Shown here: positions 1 to 11,100 of the stretch, in pieces
Layout: each line of letters opens with the position of its first letter
Position numbering within the stretch: position 1 is the first letter of the stretch
Source of the DNA: Nymphaea colorata
Lineage: Eukaryota > Streptophyta > Magnoliopsida > Nymphaeales > Nymphaeaceae
Reading direction: 5' to 3'
Length of the DNA stretch: 64,000 nt
Assembly: GCF_008831285.2 (NCBI RefSeq)
Contig: NC_045148.1
Coordinates: 14,858,802 to 14,922,801 of the forward strand
Notes under the pieces: model-generated
The model's input: only the letters and a program-made list of their open reading frames with translations
What the model was told of the DNA's origin: nothing
Database searches by the model: none
Translations under genes and position numbers: made by a program

Positions 1-2541
1 ATCTAACTGCCACAGGTGCCACCGTTCTAAATCATCATGGAAAACGGTAGAGAAGAAAAGAAAGAGAGAACGAGAGAGAAACGCAACATGCTGATAAAAA
101 CGAACAAGAAGCAAATTTATCCAATTAAAGTGAACGGAAGCTTAGATGATTTCAAGCAAATCTTTATCAGATCAAAAGTTCAGCAAAGATCAACACCTAA
201 CGCATTCATGAGATAAAGACTCAAAGAAAGAAGGCAATAATCAATACATTGAAGAACAAAAAATTACATCTATAAATCAACGCCCGCAACTCGTCTAAGA
301 AAAGACCACCCTCCCCAATGAAATATTTCTCTAACCAACAGCATCACTAGCATTATTCGCCATAAATCACCATGGGGCCAAAAGAAACTTTACCTGCTCA
401 AGAACTCACTACCACCGATCCCGAAAAGGAGTTAAACAAGATACCCATTTGAAATGTCTGATCTCCCCACGAGAAAAGCTCACTTGCGAGACTCAAAAAC
501 AGCCAACCATGCTCAACCAAATCTCTCAATCCTCATTCCAAAATGCCCAAGACAGAGAAGCATCAGAGCCCAAAGGACTCAACTCAGATCCTAAAAGATA
601 CTTCCATAATTGACACGACCCAGAGAGAGAGAGAGAGAGAGACAGAGAAGAGGGAGAGAGGGAGGTAAATTGATTGCTTCTGCTTGTCTTCTCTCCACTG
701 TAAAACAGGCTGACGTGAGTCTTCTATACCAAATTATAAACAAAATGAAAGCTCACTCACACACACACACACCTTCTCTCTCTCCCCCACTCTCCGATCA
801 CCTTTTTGTCACGGTCTCCTTTTTTTGCGGTCATCAGATTCACAGTCTCCTTTCTTTGCTTCACCGCTCGTTCTCTCTCCCTCTCAAGTCTCCCTTCACC
901 ATCGGAGGACTCCCCATCCGTGGTAGACGAGGTGGCCGTCTCGGATACCGTCGATTGCAAGGAAAGGGAGCGATGCTTCGACAGCTAGCATCCAACAGCG
1001 CACTTTCTTCCACGTGGCTTCCGTGGCACGTTCATCCCCGTCGGATCGCAGCCGCATGGTCGGATCCTCTCACTCAAAGCCGTTTTGACTCCATCTCAAC
1101 TTGAGAAACTCGGCCGAGTCGAAGTCGAACCGGTGGCGCGGGAGGACGGCGGGGTTACGTGGGCTAAAGCTGTCAATTGGTTTTGGACTTTGGACCCGTA
1201 TCGAGATGGCTGGAACTGGACCCACTTTGTGGGTTAAGATGTCGGGTTGGTAGTAGCCGGGTCGCTATCAGATCAGACTTTTTCAATTGAGCCACCGATT
1301 GGTGCAAGATCCAGTTGTCTGTGTACAAAATTTCACATCATTTCTTCTGATCATTGTCACAATTATCATCTTCAATCAACCATTATCAGTTGAGTTGATG
1401 ACAACTTTTGAAGCCATAGTTGTACAATTTTCCAACTAGCATAAAACAGTTTTGCATTTGAACTCCAATTACATTGCTTCCTGTCATCAAGAACACTCCT
1501 TTTTCCATTTTTTTGATCTGAAGTTCAGATTTAGCTTTCAAAAGTCCGGGCTCAATTGGTTAAAATGAGGTTCATGGTGTTTGGTGAATCGGATGTTACA
1601 TAATAACACCATAGAATTAAGCTAATTGAACTAAATTATTACATATCATCATATAGGGAGGGTCTCAGCTGATTCATGATTATGTTAACTTACAAGAATG
1701 GGTTTCGAATTATATGATTCCCATGCATATTGAGTAATATCAAAGGTAATAGAAACCAATTGCTTAGAATGACGTGCTTAAAAATATTCATATTTATAAA
1801 GAAAAGATAGGAAGCATGACTTTGTAGTACTTAATTAGCATGACTTTTAGTAAACAGACCACTTTAACTGAATTCATTCAGATTGATCGGAAAAGGTTTT
1901 GGTAAACATGGGACTCTTGCTTGTGCCCGGTCCCGATGGAAGCTAGATGATAGAGGACGACACCTAGGCCTTAGGTCCAACGGAATCGGATCCAGAAAAA
2001 TCCAGATCTGGACCCACTGGCGAGCACGGGGTTCCAGAGGCGGTACTCACGTGGCAGATCCGAGTTACTTTGGCCAATTGCACCCGAACAAAAAAGGAGG
2101 ATCCCATGAGTTAAAAAGAAAAACAAACAAACCCCCTGACACACAGTGGATTATGGATCCGTACGCTGGGGCACGGGATCCGAAACCGGTGAGGGTCCCC
2201 ATACTGACGGGACGGTGAATGGGAAGTTTCCCACACTTGGTGACAAAAAGGATCCAAAAGGGTTCATGGATCGGCAAAGAGTGGCGCCCGTTTCATCCTC
2301 TTTCTCGGCGCTCATCAAAAATATTTTCTTGAGGTCGAACTTTTTCACTTGACCTCAGAAAATATCTTCCTTTTGTTTAAAAAAGAATTTGATATGATCA
2401 TATTAAGTATTCTTCCGAGATTCATGACTGAAAAAAAACGAAGCAAAATCTTCTATCGTTTCTAAATTTTATGTTTTCGATTAACAAAGATAATCGATCA
2501 TCTCCATGATTAAGATCACTTACAATAAAAAATGAAATATT
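1..2541. other. intergenic, no gene supported
   Basis: No coding region is convincing here. Bases 620-662 are a GA-rich run and 760-900 a CT-rich run that create spurious open frames on both strands. Bases 1080-1260 and 1880-2300 are richer in GC, with repeated ggatcc/ggaccc-type words common in decayed plant repeats. The CT-rich DNA could be the 5' region of a gene beyond the left edge, but nothing shows this directly. Confidence 0.5.
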
Positions 2542-2735
2542 TGTAACACCATAAAAGTTTAGTTTTGTATTGAATATTATGAAAGATTTTCAATAACTTA
2601 TAAAAAGAGTTATTAAATAGATGATTATCTTCGTTATTAATCTTTTTGAAATTGAGATCCGTCAAACCAAAAGCCTGAGTGGGTCGAGCTGCTAAGTGGT
2701 ATCAAAACCAGTGAGTTTGATTGTTACAATATTTT
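2542..2735 (+). mobile_element. decayed TRIM / LTR remnant
   Basis: The segment opens with TGTAACACCATAAAAGTTTA and can be followed along the LTR of the better-preserved TRIM at 27.0-27.5 kb: a word like GAAAGATTTTCAA, then CTTATAAA, then the GGGTCGAG region. It ends in TGGTATCAAAACC at 2697-2709, a mutated form of the initiator-Met tRNA primer-binding site. It is AT-shifted, as expected for an old copy losing methylated C. No second LTR was seen, so this is one LTR plus the start of the internal region. Confidence 0.6.
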
Positions 2736-3427
2736 TTTTAATTTAAGTCAAATGATCGAACCCCGAATGACAAATTTTCTTCATACTTTTCTGAGTCGGG
2801 GTAAAAAGAAGTTAACCACGAGATGAGAGGGTTCAGTACAAAATGGCAGTAAGTGATTCGGTTTCGCTGCTTCTTGGCGTGTTCCTTTTTCTCTCCCACT
2901 TTGTACTTATCTTGCTTGTTGGGTTTTTGGGTGTCATATGCATCACGTGATGTGCCACAGAGTTCGTGATCTTGGACAACTCTGATCGTGAAATTGGTTG
3001 AGCTTCAAAATTTTGAAGCCTCGTGATCAACTGCATCTTCCTCCAACCATGAACTTTATCGGATGGGCCTTCAATCTTTTTTACATTATATTTTTCTTTT
3101 CTACTCCCCTTTACTAGGAAAAAAATAATGTTATTATAGTACAAATTAGTGAAGTCAGAGCCCAAATCCTCCCACCTAAGCCGGGGTACAGGGCCCCTGC
3201 CCGACTCTTATTGGGCTGGGCCGGGCCGGGCCGGCCGGATGCCAAGTCTATCCCTACTAGAAAGAGGGGGCCATTGTACTGTTGTACGAGACCATACCAA
3301 AAGGAATTTGGGGCAAGGTTGCGGGTCATAATCCTATGGTTTAGGAGTAGTATCAATTTGGATCGGGATTAATTGTTGTTATGGGACATTAGTATAAAAT
3401 TTTAAATTTTAGAAAAAAAAAACTAAT

Positions 3428-3690
3428 ATACATAATGAGTGCTGCTCATTATTGCTCATTTTTTTTTATGAATCATGTTATCATTTAAATAAATTCTGTA
3501 AAAAGAAAATGTTTTTAAACACCAGTAGTATAGAGTCGTAGGTTCAAGCTGTTGATATCCAAAAAGAATCCGATAGACATACATGATAAGTGATGTTCAT
3601 TATTGCTTACGTTTTTATGAATCAACTTCTGCTTTTGAATAAGTTTTATGCAAGGAAATTGTTTTCCAAACACCAGTAGGAACTTGAATT
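3428..3690. repeat. diverged tandem duplication, two ~100 bp units
   Basis: Unit 1 (about 3431-3529) and unit 2 (about 3583-3682) share a word order: a TCATTATTGCT block, TATGAATCA, an AATAA..TT stretch, then AAACACCAGTAG. A ~50 bp spacer separates them. They are clearly related but differ at many sites, so the duplication is old. No protein frame is conserved between the units. Confidence 0.6.
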
Positions 3691-3699
3691 TGAGTCGCA

Positions 3700-6186
3700 C
3701 CCTTGTTTAAATTTCCACATCTATTCTTGGATATCTGTTCGGCTTACTGCCTTAATCTGAGAGTTGTTTCCACTTCTGCGCAGTAACATTGTAAGAGGTG
3801 AAGTGCAAACTATATATATATATATATTGAATGATCAGATGAAACTTAGACTATAGTTTGTAGACAGTAGCAAGCATCGTTTCCTTCCTGTCATGAGTTT
3901 TGATTGGTTTCCTTCACCAGTGGTAAAAATTAAGCTTGACTGACGTCGCTCCATGTGCCGAATCCTGCTGCAAACTGAAGCTTAAGATAATGAAGCGCTG
4001 CCCACGAAGACTCCACTCATCTCTGATCATGGGGTGCGTTATAAATGTCATTAAGTTGATAGGACGTGTCTGTTGCACTCCCAAGTGGCGATGGATAGAG
4101 GAGACCTCCATTATTAAATTAAATGGAGATTTTCTCATATAAAAGCGACTACCGATGAAAACAAAAGGAGGACTATCCTTCTGGAATCATCACGTGAGCA
4201 GTCTCGGTGATCGATCCCAAGCACTTGTTTAAGTGTGGCCTTTCTTTCATCATGTTTCTTTAATGGCGGTGGGCCTATCATCTCCTTAATGGCAGCCATG
4301 GTGTTTGTATTGCTTAGCCAGAACTCCTTTAGGCGTCAATCACCATGTTCAATCTAGTGAGAGATCACAGATCAGTATCTAAATGACCGGAAATCTTCTG
4401 CGATTATATGTCTGCGTGTGCAGTAAAAGTGCTACAGATGATCATATGCACCTTCAAATGTCAAAGAGAAAATGTCTTCGATATCTATGTGTGAGTGCAG
4501 AAAGCTTTGGAATCTACTCAGGCCACACGCTACAAGATAAACCCAGCACATCGTTATCAACATCTTTCTCTCTTTTTCTGAAAGAGAACAAGAAATTAAA
4601 GGCCATGTAGTAATAAAATATTCATGCATGACCCTTCAAACGAGGCCCTACCCATGTGAAGCCCTCTTGTTTATCAGCCTCTCTAGCAGTCCACCTAACA
4701 TGGGTCCCTCTTTGTTTTTGCATGTGGGAAGCCATCGATATCTCATCTCATCCCTCAGCCCCAGAACAGAAGGGATGAGAACGAGAACAGAAGTTTATCC
4801 ACGCATTATTCAACTGCGATACTGTCAGTCATGTGACAACTCATTCCGATCGTCTTACGGACGTTCAGTTCTTACATGCTTCATCCCTCTGCAAACACAC
4901 ATATATGCAATAGAATATAATGCCTTCAAGCTATAACGGCTAGTCCCGATCATATAATAAATATCTAGGAATGTATATCTAATATTTATTTTATACTCCT
5001 TGCTACGTTAGCGTGAATTTATGGCTAGTAACGCACTTTTCTACAAAACATGATAATGAAGCATGTTTTTTTTATAGATATTTCAATAAGGATCTCTATT
5101 TGCTATTGTTCAAAATTTTTACTGAAACTATCAAATATCTACGTATGAATAGAGCATTAAGCAGATCGTAATTAATAAAATAAGTAATTACTTTAAAGTT
5201 GGTCTATGTTTTTTTTTTTTGTTTTTTATCGCTTTTTTGGGGCAAGATGAATCATGGTAAGCATGTTATGTACTGAAACCTGACTGCGTACGATATAGGA
5301 CGAGTTTCATTCAGAATCTTTTTCTGCCCGATGTGTAAAGCAGTGGGACGCTTTTTCTGAAAGGCATTTCAAAGCTCAAGCTTTTTCATTAAAATTGTTA
5401 CGATGCGGACACAATAGTTCACGTTTAAGTTTCATACGAGATGTTATTTTCATGCACGACGAGTGTGAAACTAACATTGATCTTTTGACTAGTTTCTTGA
5501 TTCATAGATGTCCTTGATAGATTCCAGATGAAATATGTCACATGTATCTTTGGAATTTATAGATGTCCTTCAATATGTTTCCGCAGGCAGATTTTTAATA
5601 ACACTTTTTCACATTAATTTGACAAAAGGCATAAAGTTCCTGTAAATTAATTATTCTACATGCTCACCTAGAATAGCTCTTTCATAAACCAAGATGATCG
5701 ATAGAGCTATTGCTTCAAGAAAAGAGAAAACTTGCTTAGGATGATGGAATGCCGGTTGAAAGATGTCTACCGGTTCAAAGAGGTAAAAAGGAATTTGTGG
5801 GCATTGAATTACTAACATCTTTATGCAGAAGAGTTTAAAAAATACATTGAAGAAAAAAGAGCTAGTAATAATACAATTTGTAATAGATGAGGGTGCAAAA
5901 AGAAATTTGAGCTACAAAGGTACAACGTGCACTAACATAACGCTGCCATTAAAAAAGATTCCAAAATTCTTTGTCCTGTTACAGAAAGGAAGTTGGATTC
6001 AGCCTGTCAAAAACAGAGGTCTGGAGTGATGTCTTTCCATGCGGTCGTAGAAACATCTAAATAGAAATGGAATTTCCGGAAATAACCAGACACTGGACAA
6101 GCAAATGTGTGGAATCTTGGAACATGGAAGACAATCAAGAAGGAAGCCACTGTCATTTAAGACTTCTATAAGGCTTTCATTACGCG

Positions 6187-6223
<37 letters not shown>

Positions 6224-7870
6224 CAGAGAGAGTTCTCTATCTATGTTATTCAAGTCGGATTTGTTGTATGAACTCTACATTTATGCCTCAGAAAGTTTTC
6301 TGTTGTCACCTGATAACTCTGCAGAGCTTAGAATTCGCATATGCAGCACAGCAGTAGGGGAGTTTGGCTTTGAGTCTTGCTTTACTGCACATGTACATCA
6401 CCTTAATAGCCCTGATATCCCCAGACCGGAGGCGTTTCCTGAGTTAAGGTGAAGAGTTCTAGGGAGGATGCTAAAAGAATGAGGATATCCAGTTTCTATC
6501 CAGAAAGATAGCTAGCATAAAGCTTCCTCAGGTTCATGGCTTGCCATGAGAAGCAGTAGAGGTTTCTTTGTTGAATAAGACTGCAAGCGACAAAAAGGAT
6601 TCTCGAAAACCATTATTCCATTAAAATCCAGTTCGACTTTTCTTTCTACTTTTGATTAAGCAGGATAAACCAATTCAAATTGTTGGTTGAACCTTATGGA
6701 GCAATAGCATAGAACAAAACGGCTTTGGCTCCACAATAAAAATGGTGAAGCATAAGTTGACAGGATTTACCATTTACTTCTCAAATAGATTTCCAAGATT
6801 GATCCATCTGACACTGAAATAAGTTGAAACTGCATTCATTGGTTCGGGTGGAAGATCTTCATACCCATCAAAATTGATTAGTCGCCGATTCAAATTATAA
6901 TAAACCAATTGTGACAACATAGAAGGAAGAGCAGGACAAACCTCCAATTTGTATCTTTTGGCATTAAATCTGCCCTCCTCAATTTACAAGTCTTAGTCAT
7001 GGCCTTACACAGGTCCCAAAACCTAAGCTTGTTTCGAAAGCTTAAAAGCTTGAGCAATGGCAACTATGAAGACTCCTATATAAGTTTGTACCAACTTATA
7101 TGAATAATTGTAGAGACTGAACTGTAGTTTCAAAATTTTAAAAGGGTCGAAATATAATTTTTCAAAACTTATATACTTAAAATAAACTTTTCCAAATTTA
7201 TACGTAAATTTTTTATTTTTAAACCTGAGGAGGGCCATGGCCCTTGCCGCCACCCCTGACTTGGAGTGTTGACAACTTCTTTGCTTAGGTGAAAAGAGTT
7301 ATTATTGATTAGTGCCCTTCTTTTCTTTTTTATCAAATATAAAAGGATATACATTTAGTGAGTTGTAACTTTTCTCATGTGTTAAAACTAGTAAGAAATT
7401 TTTAATAATTTCTAAAATTTTTAATAATTTCCTATATATAAGAGACACTTTTCTTATAAGAAAATAGCCTCTGTTTTGCCATGACTGCATATTGTTTAAA
7501 CTGACATGAGTCTTCTTAACAAAAGGGAGGAACACAACTCACAAAAGCAGCTGATTTTTCACCAAGGGACTTTGTTTACAGATGCCAAGGACATGTCGTC
7601 AGAACATGCAAAACATAAGAGCTTCACTCATCATGATTGTAAAATTTTATAAAAAAAAAAAGTAAGCAGACATCGTATAAGAAGGAAAAGCAAAATAAAA
7701 GCAGAAGCACAAGAGACAGAGCATCTAACAAGTAGCATCAAAAGAAAAGGATGAGGCAAATCCATGATGTGCTAACACCAGATTATCCACCAGTAATTGA
7801 TTTTAGAATAACAAGTAATCTAGTTGGAAGCCAAGAAAAACAAAAAAAAGGTAAAGAAACAGTAATATAT
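3700..7870. other. AT-rich intergenic DNA
   Basis: No recognisable gene. It contains (TA)n at 3811-3828 and (AT)n at 6189-6219, homopolymer T runs near 5212, and short open frames without family resemblance. The block ending cttgccgccacccctgac at about 7240-7259 resembles the 3' end of the CAGGGG-type hAT MITEs found at 36.3 and 55.4 kb, but its 5' partner was not found. Confidence 0.5.
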
Positions 7871-7873
7871 TGA

Positions 7874-7995
7874 TCAACGCAGAAACTCCAACTCCTTCTC
7901 GATCTTCCCTGCAAACGGCGTCGCAAGAACTAATGCTCCAGATTTCGACATCCTCTTACTCTCAAAAGCCGCATGGAAAAACTCGACATTTGAAA
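7874..7995 (-). CDS. possible terminal exon, unrecognised
   Basis: On the minus strand a long pyrimidine-rich tract ends in AG at 7997-7996 and is followed by 39 in-frame codons and a TGA stop at 7876-7874. The peptide is charged and helix-like near its end, with ATPFAGKIEKELEFLR as its last residues. I do not recognise the family. Upstream minus-strand DNA (8.2-8.9 kb) has other short frames, one after a good acceptor near 8503, but I could not join them into a gene. The plus strand is also open here for 330 nt, so this may be chance. Confidence 0.2.
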
Positions 7996-8639
7996 CTCAT
8001 AATAGATATAGAAAACCAGAAAAAGCAAAAAAGCAATGGAAAATGCAGCATAAGTTTCGGAAAAGAAGAAATTACTTCTGTCCTTCCAACCCATTTTTTT
8101 CAGCTATCGCCACTAAATGATGGCGAACAAAGCCTCCATAATAATAAATCTTCTTCACAGATCTCCAAGAAGGCGACGAAAAAAGTTATCGATTATTGAG
8201 TTCATGCATCTGCAACACTGTAGGTATCTTAATAAGGAGGTTCTATTCTCAAGAGCTCGCTGATGCATGGAACCTACTGGAGAAGCTAGCTCAAAAGGTT
8301 GGTTGCTATTCTTTGTCTTCATGCCTTCGATATTCATTCATGCTCTGCTTGTATATGGCTATGGATATGAACAGATGGCAAGTGCAGAGACCACCATAGA
8401 GTTGCAGCACTTTATGCAACCTCCGTAACCAACATGTGCCGATCGTAAGCTCCCATCCTACTCAGAGAACTTGGACAGATTGCACTCAAGTCCGGAGCTG
8501 CAGAAAAAAAAGAACATGGGAGACATACTTGCAAAAGGAAGAAGCCAACTTGAAAGGATGGAATCAGAAGTTTGAATCTCTCCGTCTCTTTCGCTATGTC
8601 CATCTATCTACCTCTTTTTCTTTCTCTCTGTCTATTTCG

Positions 8640-9690
8640 TGAGCATCATTTTCACTCTTAATTATCCGACCTGCTTGGTCTGCCTCACATGGGACTTAGC
8701 CGTTGCTTTCATATTTTACCGGAGCATGAGGACTCGAGTCTGCAGATGACATTGGCAAAAAATACATGAGTCTAAGGATCTGGAGCTACGTTTTCTCCAC
8801 TCTAGCACATTGAATTTGCTCAATCTGCAGGATTTGTGGCAATGAATTACAAGCTTTCGGCCTTTTTAAAATTAATTTGAAATGCGTGCTCAAGTCCGTG
8901 CGGCTTGCTTTTCAAAGCTCGTAATAGGTACCTATGTTCAAAGCATGAATTAGCTATTTAATTTATTTACAATCTGACCTTACTGATATTTTCGTTTGTT
9001 AGACTTTAATAGTGTTTTTTATAATAAGAAAAAATGAATGGCCTTCATAGCATCAACGTTTTGATAATAGATATTTTTCATAAAAATAACTTGAATCAAA
9101 ACATATTTTGCATCATAATAATTTTTGTAAATATATTACGATGTTAATTTGATTTAAAATAAGCTTTTAGCAGAGAATTAAAGGGCTTGGTTTTTATTCT
9201 GACCTATGTGTTTGCTTTTTACCAATTTCTCTAAAAGCATGGCCATCGTATACAATCAAAGAAAACAATGAAAAAGAAACATGATAGCGTCATAAGAAAC
9301 AGTTTGAAAATCGTTTTTACTTTTTATAATTTTTTAAAATTTAATTAAAAAGGAAATCACACGAGTACTTCAATAAAAGGTACTTGAACATAAAAATGAA
9401 GGTAATTGAAGTTCTTTTTGGATCAAAACCGATTGTTTTAACTTAGTTTCATTGTGTTTTTGAAATTTATTGGTCATTACTATCTGTTGTCTTTATTTAT
9501 ATTATTCATTTATTTAAATTTTGTTTTATTTTGAAATTTTTATGGTATTTTGCACACACACACATCTATATATATAAATATATATTACCCTATTGTATTC
9601 CTATACTCATATTTTTTGACATTATTGCTTACCCGACGCTGTACTCACACCCATGTCATTTAGCCCGACCCTGCCTAAGAACTAACTTTC
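8640..9690. other. AT-rich intergenic DNA
   Basis: Mostly low-complexity AT-rich sequence with short (CA)n and (TA)n near 9552-9586. No open frame resembles a known protein. Confidence 0.5.
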
Positions 9691-9705
9691 CAAGATATTA
9701 TAATA

Positions 9706-9800
9706 TGAAGAGACAAGCGGCGACCACACTGGGAGTCGAACCCAGGCCTTTTTGATTACAAGTCCACCTCTCTCTCTCGAGAGAGAGAGAGAGTCAAAGG
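9706..9800 (-). other. tRNA-like 3' half beside a GA/TC palindrome
   Basis: Read on the minus strand, CTGGG TTCGACT CCCAG forms a perfect 5-bp T-stem and loop, and GGTTCGACTCC fits a Pol III B box. A CTTGTAA loop (anticodon TGT, Thr) lies at the expected distance, but its stem is poor. The 5' half of a tRNA is absent and replaced by a CTCTCTCTCTCGAGAGAGAG palindrome. It is therefore a tRNA fragment or a SINE-like remnant, not a working tRNA gene. Confidence 0.4.
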
Positions 9801-10019
9801 GATTGAAAAGATTCGGAGTGTGTGGCTTCTGGGGTTGCCGCCATTGCCCTCCACAAAAGAGGGACAATAATAACAAAGCAAGAAGATAGATGGCACACTT
9901 GGATGTTGCTTTTTCAATCAGAGAAACTGTGGGCCTGTGGCTTCATATTACACGTAAGTTCGACATGTTGCCGATCGGAACGAAATTCTCCCCACGTTCG
10001 TGAGGCTTGGATTTGAGGC

Positions 10020-11100
10020 TATTTCAACGTCCACATCTCTTTTCTTCTCTCATGTGGCTGGGGTACTCTCGCGCGCGCCGCGCGCACAAACACAGAGACG
10101 GAGCAGTAGCATCATCTCTTCCTCTCCCCGCTGCTTAGACAAGGATTGTACCATCTTCCTGTGAGGAGAAAGTAAAGGTTTGTGCTTCTTCTTTCATTCT
10201 TTCGCTTTCGATTCTCCACCCTTGAAGAGTATCACTCTGCTGCTTCTTCTTTCATCTCAATACGAATTCTTTGATTTCATTGACGGTGGTGTCTCTTGCC
10301 CTCTCTTGTTGTATGGTTTTTCATGGTCTCTGTCAGCTTGCTTCTAAATTCAGACTTCAGACTCGATAATTTTGTGCTTTAAGGTTTTGGGTTTAGTTTG
10401 AATTTGAGTTTCCTCGGCTAAGACTTGTTTTGGAAATGTTTCTCCGAATCATGTCTCTTTCTTCAACGTTATTCCCATTTGCTTCATTGTTGGTTTGCGT
10501 GATCAATGTCGGTTCGGCCTTTCGTCTCCTTCCACACGAAAGGTGTGCCTTTGGATTCGTAACCACAAAGAAGTTTGCATGTAAGATTATGAAAAGCTGC
10601 TGTGTGCTTCAGTTAATAAAATCAACTTCAAGCGACTGTTCCTGTTATTGATACTTGCTAACTATTAAAATTAGCCCAAACACTCCTGGTTATTGCTTAT
10701 ATATTTCATATCTTACCTATTGGCAAAAGTTGTTCCTGTTTGGTGTGGTTTATTCAGAAGTTGCTTCCTGCTTATGCTTTTCGTTTCTCAAAATGGCATG
10801 TTTGGGCCTTTTTCTTTCTATGACCGAACTGCAAACAGCTAAATTAGTTACCTTGTAGATCAGAATGGATGAAATTTCCGTATAACTGGATTTCAGATAA
10901 AATGGTATGTTCTAATTCAGGTTCTAGGTTTCTCTCTATGAATTTTATTTAGTTAATCATTTGGGCAATCTTTCTGGCGTTCCTTTTCTTTAGAATAAAT
11001 TTTGGGAGATAACCTTATTCCATTGACCTTGTTCTTTAATCTAGTCAAGCATTGTAACTCCGTTCATTCTATTAGGTGCTCAGATAATTTTTCCTGGCAA
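10020..11100 (+). promoter_or_regulatory. promoter and probable 5' UTR with intron of ABC1K1
   Basis: A GC palindrome (gcgcgcgccgcgcgc, about 10070-10084) is followed by a CT-rich stretch typical of plant transcription starts (10100-10130). T-rich, intron-like DNA then runs up to a tattaggtgctcag acceptor just before the start codon at 11101. I infer a 5' UTR exon near 10.1-10.2 kb and a leader intron. No transcript evidence is available. Confidence 0.35.

Noticed and set aside
610-1104. 164-codon plus-strand frame
   Set aside because: Its start lies in a GA repeat, its composition is low-complexity, and no domain or splice pattern supports it. A minus-strand gene leader is at least as likely.
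7870-8199. 109-codon plus-strand frame
   Set aside because: No ATG at the start and no resemblance to known proteins; the minus strand has a better exon-like structure, itself only weakly supported.
11002-11100. Longer N-terminus for ABC1K1
   Set aside because: There is no ATG in this stretch in frame, a plausible 3' splice site lies just before 11101, and the added residues do not resemble a transit peptide of the family.
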